A stretch of DNA of 64,000 nt from the NCBI RefSeq assembly GCF_030486405.1, contig NZ_CP129613.1:5642001-5706000 (forward strand). Direction: 5' to 3'. Both the position numbers and the translations under genes were made by a program. The stretch's first letter is position 1. Each line of letters opens with the position of its first letter. This DNA comes from Mycolicibacterium sp. HK-90 (GTDB lineage: Bacteria > Actinomycetota > Actinomycetes > Mycobacteriales > Mycobacteriaceae). Shown here in pieces: positions 58,607-64,000 of the stretch. Below the pieces are notes generated by a model. It made no database searches. It saw nothing but the letters and a program-made list of their open reading frames with translations, and was not told the origin of the DNA.

Positions 58607-59268
58607 CGAGGGACCTCGAGCGCGTAGCCGACCCCGTGCACCGTCCGGATCAGCTCGGAACCGAGCTTGCGGCGCAACGCCTTGACGTGGCTGTCGACCG
58701 TGCGGCTCTCCACCTCCGACGCCCAACCCCAGACCTGCTCCAGCAGTGTCTCGCGGGCCACCGCGGCCCTGGGCCGGCCGGCCAGGAAGGTCAGCAGGTC
58801 GAATTCGGTTCGGGTGAGGTGGATCTCGCGATCACCGTGGTGGACTCGACGCTCCGCCAGGTCGATGCGGTAGTCACCCACCGACAGTGGCTGGTCACCG
58901 ACGGCCCGATCGACCCGGCGCAACAGGACACGAACCCGAGCCACCAGTTCGCGCATGCTGAACGGTTTGGTCAGGTAGTCGTCGGCACCGATGCCCAAAC
59001 CGATCAGCATGTCGGTCTCGTCGCTGCGGGCGGTCAGCATCAGCACCGGCACGGCACGCTCGGCCTGGATGCGCCGGCACACCTCCAGCCCGTCGAAGCC
59101 CGGCAGCATCACGTCGAGCACCACGAGATCCGGCTGGGTCGCCGCGGCGGTTGCCACCGCCGACGGTCCGTCGATGGCGGTGTCGACCTCGAACGCCTCG
59201 GCACGGAGCCGCGTGGCCACCGCGGACAGGATGGTCGGCTCGTCGTCGACCACCAGGATTCGCTTCAC
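58603..59268 (-). CDS. OmpR/PhoB-family response regulator
   Basis: A 221-aa regulator. The receiver has acidic residues in ILVVDDEP, the phospho-acceptor Asp in LVVLDVMLPGFDG and Lys in DYLTKPFSMREL. A winged-helix DNA-binding domain follows, with LTRTEFDLLTFLAGRPRAAV and SRTVDSHVKALRRKLG. GTG 59268 begins KRILVVDDEP directly at the fold; the open frame to 59442 runs across the divergent promoter and is rejected. First gene of the unit regulator-kinase-DUF4173. Targets unknown. Confidence 0.93.
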   Translation of the reverse strand: MKRILVVDDEPTILSAVATRLRAEAFEVDTAIDGPSAVATAAATQPDLVVLDVMLPGFDGLEVCRRIQAERAVPVLMLTARSDETDMLIGLGIGADDYLTKPFSMRELVARVRVLLRRVDRAVGDQPLSVGDYRIDLAERRVHHGDREIHLTRTEFDLLTFLAGRPRAAVARETLLEQVWGWASEVESRTVDSHVKALRRKLGSELIRTVHGVGYALEVPR

Positions 59269-59411
59269 AGATCTGAGCGTAAGTCCAGGTTGTGGTGGCC
59301 ACGGGCAGTGATTGTGAAGATCCGGTGGAGACCGCCGCGGATTTGCTGTAGTCGAGTGTCGGCCGATCTGGCTACGCTGGCCGGGGTCAGCAGGCATCTG
59401 GAGGGGCGGCG

Positions 59412-60725
59412 GTGAACAACGGGGTGGACCAGAACACAGCATGGTCCACCGACGAAGTGCGTCAGTTTGCCGGGAAGGCCTTCGCCGCAGGCCAGAAGCT
59501 GGCGAGCACGGCGGGTTGGTCCAACACCGGTGCCACCCAGACCTTGCTGTGGGGCGACTTCCAGGGCAGCGGGCGCACCCCGTACCGGGTGCAGGTCAAT
59601 CTGGTAGGCCCGACGTACAAATGCTCGTGCCCGTCACGACAGTTTCCCTGCAAGCACGTCGTCGGCCTGGTGCTGCGCTGGTGCGGCGGCGATGTCGACA
59701 GCGCGGCAGAAGCCCCGCCGAGCGCCGTCGTCGCGCCGTCGTCCCCCCAGGCGCCGCGTGAGGTCAGCGAGAAGGCCATCGCGGCGCGGGAGCGCAGCGT
59801 CAACGAGGGCCTGGAGCAACTCCGGCGGTGGATCGACGATCAGATCCGCAACGGCATCGCCGGGATCAGCGCCGATCCGTACGGCGGGTGGAGCGAGCCG
59901 ATCGCCAAACGCATGGTCGACGCCAAGGCACCCGGCCTGGCGCGCTGGTTGCGCAGCCTGCCCGGCCACCTCACGCACGACGAGTGGCCACGGAAGATCA
60001 TCGAGGATCTCGGGTTGATGCGCCTGCTGACCGACGCGTACCGCACCATCGACGCGCTGCCCGACGAGACCGCCGCCGCCGTCCGGCGCCACATCGGGTT
60101 CACCGTGTCACGGGCCGAGGTGCTGGCCACCGATGCGGTGAACGACACCTGGCAAGTTCTCGGATACGCGGAGACACTGGAGGATCGGTACACCACCCGG
60201 CGGATGTGGTTGAGCGGCACCGACACCGGATATCTGGTCAACGTGCAGTCCACCGCGCCGAGCGGTGCCAGCTTCGACAACCGGCTCGTTCCGGGGCGCG
60301 AGTTCACCGGCGGTGTCCACCTGTACCCCGGCGGGGCGTCGAGCTTTCGCGTCGCCATCCCCGACGGGGATGTGCCGACCATCCCGATCCAACGTCTCAA
60401 CGTGACCGGTACCGGTATCGACGATGCACTCGCGTCGCGCGCCCGAGCACTCGCCGTCGACCCGTGGCTGCTGCGGTTCCCGGCGATCGTCACCGCCCGC
60501 GCCGTGCAACATGACCGCCCCAAACGCCGCCATCTTGTCGACGCGGACGGCAATGCCGTACCGGCGATCTGTGACGACGACCGCTGGGCGCGGCTGCAGG
60601 CCGCAAGCGGCGGGCGCTTGCAACCCGTGCTGGTCGAGATCACCACTGACGGTGTGGATCCGTTGTCGATGTTGAGCGACGTGCCACCGTCGCGCCTGAC
60701 CGGTCCGGCGGTGACGGCGCTGTGA
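59412..60725 (+). CDS. SWIM zinc-finger domain protein
   Basis: A 437-aa protein starting at GTG 59412 after GGAGGGG. Residues 1-60 resemble a small N-terminal domain. The SWIM motif CxCx(n)CxH follows as CSCPSRQFPCKHVVGLVL (about residue 70), a zinc site that can bind DNA or protein. The rest (140-430) is a larger domain without a motif I can name, containing DEWPRKIIEDLGLMR and TRRMWLSGTDTGYLV. It is the first gene of an operon with a DUF5691-like protein and a MoxR ATPase, a combination seen in several bacterial clusters of uncertain role. Confidence 0.85.
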   Translation: MNNGVDQNTAWSTDEVRQFAGKAFAAGQKLASTAGWSNTGATQTLLWGDFQGSGRTPYRVQVNLVGPTYKCSCPSRQFPCKHVVGLVLRWCGGDVDSAAEAPPSAVVAPSSPQAPREVSEKAIAARERSVNEGLEQLRRWIDDQIRNGIAGISADPYGGWSEPIAKRMVDAKAPGLARWLRSLPGHLTHDEWPRKIIEDLGLMRLLTDAYRTIDALPDETAAAVRRHIGFTVSRAEVLATDAVNDTWQVLGYAETLEDRYTTRRMWLSGTDTGYLVNVQSTAPSGASFDNRLVPGREFTGGVHLYPGGASSFRVAIPDGDVPTIPIQRLNVTGTGIDDALASRARALAVDPWLLRFPAIVTARAVQHDRPKRRHLVDADGNAVPAICDDDRWARLQAASGGRLQPVLVEITTDGVDPLSMLSDVPPSRLTGPAVTAL

Positions 60726-62182
60726 GCGACTATCAGCGGATGATCTCCGCGGCCACGGTCGGATTCGGTGCGAAACCGTTCCCCGACGGCACATTCGACG
60801 CCCCGGTCGACGACAGCGTGGGTCAGGTGTCCGATGCGGCCGATCCGGTCGGGTCGGTGTTGAGAGTGGCCGGTCTCTACGCGCTGGCACGACGGGCCGG
60901 GCAGCGTCCCGAACATGTCGAGGTGGGCAGCGATCCCGCGCCTCCGGAAACCCGGCCGCTGATCACCGACACGCACGGTTTTCTGATCGAACGCGCTCTG
61001 ACCGTGCGCCCGATCCTCGACGGTGCACTCTCCGACATCGCCGCGGCCGGCCTCCGCCTGCCCCCACGTCTGATACCCGCTCTGTTGCGGCTACAGCAGA
61101 GTGGCGTTGTGACGCAGGCACTCTGGGACGCGATCGGCACCGGAGGGCAGTGGTACGCCATCGAGCACTACGGTCGCAACCACCGCGCACTGCGCCACGT
61201 TCTCCACGGACGGCCCACAGAGTGGCCCAAGGAGTCCGACTTCACCCACGGCGACACCGCCAAGCGCCTGAACTGGCTCGCCACCGCCCGGACGCTCGAC
61301 CCGGATCGCGCCCGTGATCTGGTGGCCCAGCACTGGACCAGCGAGGACGCCGAATCCCGGGCGACCCTGTTGGCGGCGTTCGCCTCACCCGAACATGACG
61401 CCGACGAGCCGTTCCTGGAGGCCGCCCTCGACGACCGGGCGGTCACCGTCCGCAACGCCGCCATCGCCGTGCTCGGCGCGCGGTCCCGCAGCCGCTATCT
61501 GGATCGCATGAAAGCCCGTGCCGCCCACATCTTCTCGGTCAAGAAGTCGTTGCTGGGCGTGAAGATCGCGGTCCATCCGCTACCCGGGCCCGACGCCGCT
61601 GCGGTTCGTGACGGGCTGAGCACTACCAAGCCGGAGGCCGTCGTCGCCCGCACGCCGATCGGTTTCTGGGCGGAGGTGTTCGGCGCGATCACACCGGAGA
61701 AGGTCGCCCGCACACTTTCGGAAACCGAACACCAACCCGTGCTGGCGGCGCTCACCGGCAGTGCGCTACGTGGCAACGATCCCACCTGGGCGGTGCCGCT
61801 GTTGCAGCGTTGCCCGCCCGGCGACTACGCCACGTACTTCGACCCGGCCACCGCACATCCGGCGATCTCGGCCGAGATGATCCGCGCGCTCACCCACACC
61901 GCGCAGGCCACACCCTTGGTGCGTATCGCCGCGAGCCTGCCGCGACCGTTCGCACCCGATATCGCCGCGGCGTTGTTCGGATCGCTGGCCGGGGCCGGGT
62001 GGGGCACCGCACGCCAACGCCGCGAGGCCGCGGCACACCTCGCCGCCGGCTACCCGCTGGACTGGCTGCCGCGCTTCGCGCGCCTCGCCGACCTCACCGC
62101 CGACCAAGAACTGCACACGTTCTACGCCACCGTCTTCGAGCTGCTCACGCTGCGATCCGACCTTGCAAAGGAACTCCGATGA
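60722..62182 (+). CDS. DUF5691-like helical-repeat protein
   Basis: A 486-aa protein starting at GTG 60722, overlapping the SWIM gene stop as GTGA. The sequence is dominated by helices with a HEAT-like rhythm, for example WTSEDAESRATLLAAFASPE followed by EPFLEAALDDRAVTVRNAAI, then a short basic segment RSRSRYLDRMKARAAHIF. No catalytic motif is visible. A scaffold role for the MoxR ATPase is likely but inferred. Its stop overlaps the moxR ATG as ATGA. Confidence 0.78.
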   Translation: MSDYQRMISAATVGFGAKPFPDGTFDAPVDDSVGQVSDAADPVGSVLRVAGLYALARRAGQRPEHVEVGSDPAPPETRPLITDTHGFLIERALTVRPILDGALSDIAAAGLRLPPRLIPALLRLQQSGVVTQALWDAIGTGGQWYAIEHYGRNHRALRHVLHGRPTEWPKESDFTHGDTAKRLNWLATARTLDPDRARDLVAQHWTSEDAESRATLLAAFASPEHDADEPFLEAALDDRAVTVRNAAIAVLGARSRSRYLDRMKARAAHIFSVKKSLLGVKIAVHPLPGPDAAAVRDGLSTTKPEAVVARTPIGFWAEVFGAITPEKVARTLSETEHQPVLAALTGSALRGNDPTWAVPLLQRCPPGDYATYFDPATAHPAISAEMIRALTHTAQATPLVRIAASLPRPFAPDIAAALFGSLAGAGWGTARQRREAAAHLAAGYPLDWLPRFARLADLTADQELHTFYATVFELLTLRSDLAKELR

Positions 62183-63270
62183 CTGAAGCAACGCTCCTGC
62201 GTCCGCACGCCGAGCAGCTGTTCGCCGCCGAACTCGCCGCCCTGCGGTCCGCCGACGAGAAGCCCGTGCCGCCGAACTGGTCGATGTCGCCGCATGCAGT
62301 GGTGCGCTACCTGCTGGGCGGGGAAACCGTTGACGGAGTCGAGATCACCCCGAAGTACATCGGCCCGCGACGGATCATCGAGGTGGCCGTGGCGACGCTG
62401 GCCACTGACCGGGCACTGCTGCTGCTCGGCGTGCCCGGCACCGCCAAGACCTGGGTGTCGGAGCATCTGGCCGCGGCCGTGACCGGGGATTCGACGCTGT
62501 TGGTCCAGGGCACGGCGGGCACCGTGGAGGAGGCCGTGCGGTACGGCTGGAACTATGCCCGGCTGATCGCCGAAGGGCCGTCCGAGCAGGCCCTCGTCCC
62601 GTCACCGATCATGACCGCGATGCGGGACGGCAAGATCGCCCGCCTCGAAGAGCTGACCCGTATCCCGTCGGAGGTCCAGGATGCGCTGATCACGGTGTTG
62701 TCCGAAAAGACCCTGCCCATCCCCGAACTCGGTGCCGAGGTACAGGCCACACAGGGCTTCAACGTGATCGCGACGGCCAACGACCGCGACCGCGGCGTCA
62801 ACGACCTGTCCTCGGCGCTGCGCCGGCGGTTCAACACCGTGGTGCTTCCCCTGCCTGCGAGCCTCGATGACGAGGTGGAGATCGTGACGCGCCGGGTTGC
62901 CGACATCAGCGGATCGCTACAACTGCCCGAGGTACCGACCTCGGCCGACGAGATCCGCCGCGTCGTCACGGTGTTCCGCGAACTGCGCTCCGGCCTGACC
63001 GCCGACGGCCGCAACAAGCTCAAGCAGCCGTCCGGCACCTTGTCCACCGCCGAGGCGATCTCCGTCGTCACACAGGGCATAGCGATGTCGGCACACTTCG
63101 GCGACGGTGTGCTGCGGCCGGCCGACACCGCGGCGGGCATCGTCGGCGCGGTCGTGAAGGATCCGGTCAACGACGCGGTGGTGTGGCTGGAATACCTCGA
63201 GGCAGTGGTGCGGGAACGTGACGGCTGGGCCGACTTCTACCGGGCATCGCGGGACGTGCTGAACCCGTGA
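62179..63270 (+). CDS. MoxR-family AAA+ ATPase
   Basis: A 363-aa AAA+ protein. Walker A is LLGVPGTAKTWVSEHL (about residue 80). The pre-sensor stretch is GKIARLEELTRIPSEVQDAL, in which the usual DEI of MoxR Walker B is LEEL. Sensor 1 is NVIATANDRDRGVNDLSSAL and the Arg finger is in RRRFNTVVLPLP. MoxR proteins act as chaperones that assemble or remodel partner complexes, often with a vWA protein, which may lie beyond the right edge. Overlaps both neighbours by four bases. Confidence 0.9.
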   Translation: MTEATLLRPHAEQLFAAELAALRSADEKPVPPNWSMSPHAVVRYLLGGETVDGVEITPKYIGPRRIIEVAVATLATDRALLLLGVPGTAKTWVSEHLAAAVTGDSTLLVQGTAGTVEEAVRYGWNYARLIAEGPSEQALVPSPIMTAMRDGKIARLEELTRIPSEVQDALITVLSEKTLPIPELGAEVQATQGFNVIATANDRDRGVNDLSSALRRRFNTVVLPLPASLDDEVEIVTRRVADISGSLQLPEVPTSADEIRRVVTVFRELRSGLTADGRNKLKQPSGTLSTAEAISVVTQGIAMSAHFGDGVLRPADTAAGIVGAVVKDPVNDAVVWLEYLEAVVRERDGWADFYRASRDVLNP

Positions 63271-64000
63271 CCACCCACGTCCTGGGTGTTCGGCACCACG
63301 GTCCCGGTTCCGCGCGCGCCGTGGTGTCCGAGCTGGACCGGATCCAGCCGGACATCGTGGTGATCGAAGGCCCGGCCGATGCGAACGCGCTCACCACCGA
63401 CGTCGACCACACCGACATGGTGCCGCCCGTGGCGATCATGGCGTATGCCGTCGACGATCCCGCGGTGTCGGTGTTCTGGCCGTTCGGCGCCTTCTCGCCC
63501 GAGTGGCAGGCGCTGCTGTGGGCAGTGCGGCACCAGGTGCCGGTGAGGTTCTGCGATCTGCCGGCGGCCACCGTGCTGGCCCAGCGCGACCAGCGGCACG
63601 AGAGCTCATCGTTCGTGCGGGTCGACCCGATCGGGGCACTCGCCGAAGCCGCAGGCTACGACGACCCCGAACGCTGGTGGGACGATGTCGTGGAATCTCG
63701 CACGGACGGCACCGGATTCGAGGCGATCACCGAGGCCATGCGGACGGTCCGGGAACTCGAGCCCGACGAGGACGATCCGATCGAGCATCAGCGCGAAGCA
63801 AACATGCGCCAGGTGATCCGCAAGGCGGCCAAGGAATTCTCGACGGTCGTCGTGGTGTGCGGCGCCTGGCACGCACCGGCCCTGGCCGGGAAACTCCCCG
63901 CCGCCAGCGGGGATTCGGCTCTGCTCCGCGGCCTGCCGAAGGTCAAGTCGGCGACGGTGTGGGTGCCGTGGACGCACTCGCGGCTGGCCGCGGCCTCGGG
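63267..64000 (+). CDS. DUF5682-like protein, 3' end outside window
   Basis: A GTG-started frame (63267) overlapping the MoxR stop as GTGA; 244 codons are visible before the window ends. It begins THVLGVRHHGPGSARAV and has DIVVIEGPADANAL, VFWPFGAFSPEWQALLWAV and VVVVCGAWHAPALAGKLP. The RHHGPGSA and GPADA pattern is typical of DUF5682 proteins, which co-occur with MoxR and SWIM genes and may be related to TraB/EreA-like folds. Activity unknown. Confidence 0.8.
   Translation, partial: MTTHVLGVRHHGPGSARAVVSELDRIQPDIVVIEGPADANALTTDVDHTDMVPPVAIMAYAVDDPAVSVFWPFGAFSPEWQALLWAVRHQVPVRFCDLPAATVLAQRDQRHESSSFVRVDPIGALAEAAGYDDPERWWDDVVESRTDGTGFEAITEAMRTVRELEPDEDDPIEHQREANMRQVIRKAAKEFSTVVVVCGAWHAPALAGKLPAASGDSALLRGLPKVKSATVWVPWTHSRLAAAS

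Overview
The window is high-GC chromosomal DNA from a mycobacterium, most likely a rapidly growing Mycolicibacterium. The evidence is the set and order of cholesterol-catabolism genes known from the M. tuberculosis Rv3534c-Rv3557c region, a PPE-like protein, GTG starts, SD sites of the GGAGG type, and KstR and KstR2 operators. I see no IS element, tRNA, rRNA or CRISPR array.

Layout. (1) 1-15842, minus strand: an mbtH-like gene followed by one giant NRPS gene that runs off the left edge. About 5188 codons are visible, in the order C-A-T, C-A(with embedded methyltransferase)-T, C-A-T, C-A-T, C-A. Modules 1, 3 and 4 have the same predicted substrate pocket. Modules 1 and 3 share a perfect 515-bp repeat. 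(2) 15843-16956: an AT-richer stretch of about 1.1 kb with one candidate cysteine-rich 53-aa peptide gene. (3) 16957-19041: a RecQ-type helicase with a C-terminal phosphoribosyltransferase-like motif. (4) 19214-34965: the KstR-type locus. It holds hsaE-hsaG-hsaF, divergent kstD-hsd4B, a two-gene PPE-like/coiled-coil insert, the operon cyp125-chsE1-chsE2-chsH2-chsH1-ltp2, and divergent fadA5 followed by an NTF2-like gene and a ddn-like gene. (5) 35165-39777: three tandem secreted histidine-phosphatase-like paralogues with long helical tails; the third carries a 1-bp frameshift. (6) 39850-45078 and 53286-55057: KstR2-type genes for steroid ring C/D degradation (two SDRs, echA20, ipdA, ipdB, ipdC; then fadA6 and kstR2). 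A methyltransferase gene and narGHJI, the respiratory nitrate reductase operon, lie between the two parts. (7) 55213-59268: a cysteine hydrolase, then a response regulator, histidine kinase and DUF4173-type membrane protein in one overlapping operon. (8) 59412-64000: an overlapping operon of SWIM zinc-finger protein, DUF5691-like protein, MoxR AAA+ ATPase and a DUF5682-like protein cut by the right edge.

How it works together. The hsa, kstD, chs, ltp2, cyp125 and fadA5 products oxidise and shorten the sterol side chain, dehydrogenate ring A and finish the 2-hydroxypentadienoate branch. EchA20, IpdAB, IpdC and FadA6 open and thiolyse the remaining C/D rings under KstR2. Both kstD and fadA5 appear to have promoters in which the KstR box lies against the start codon, which suggests leaderless transcripts. 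The most novel-looking parts are the NRPS with its small cysteine-rich neighbour, the triplicated phosphatase-like proteins, and the SWIM/MoxR cluster.
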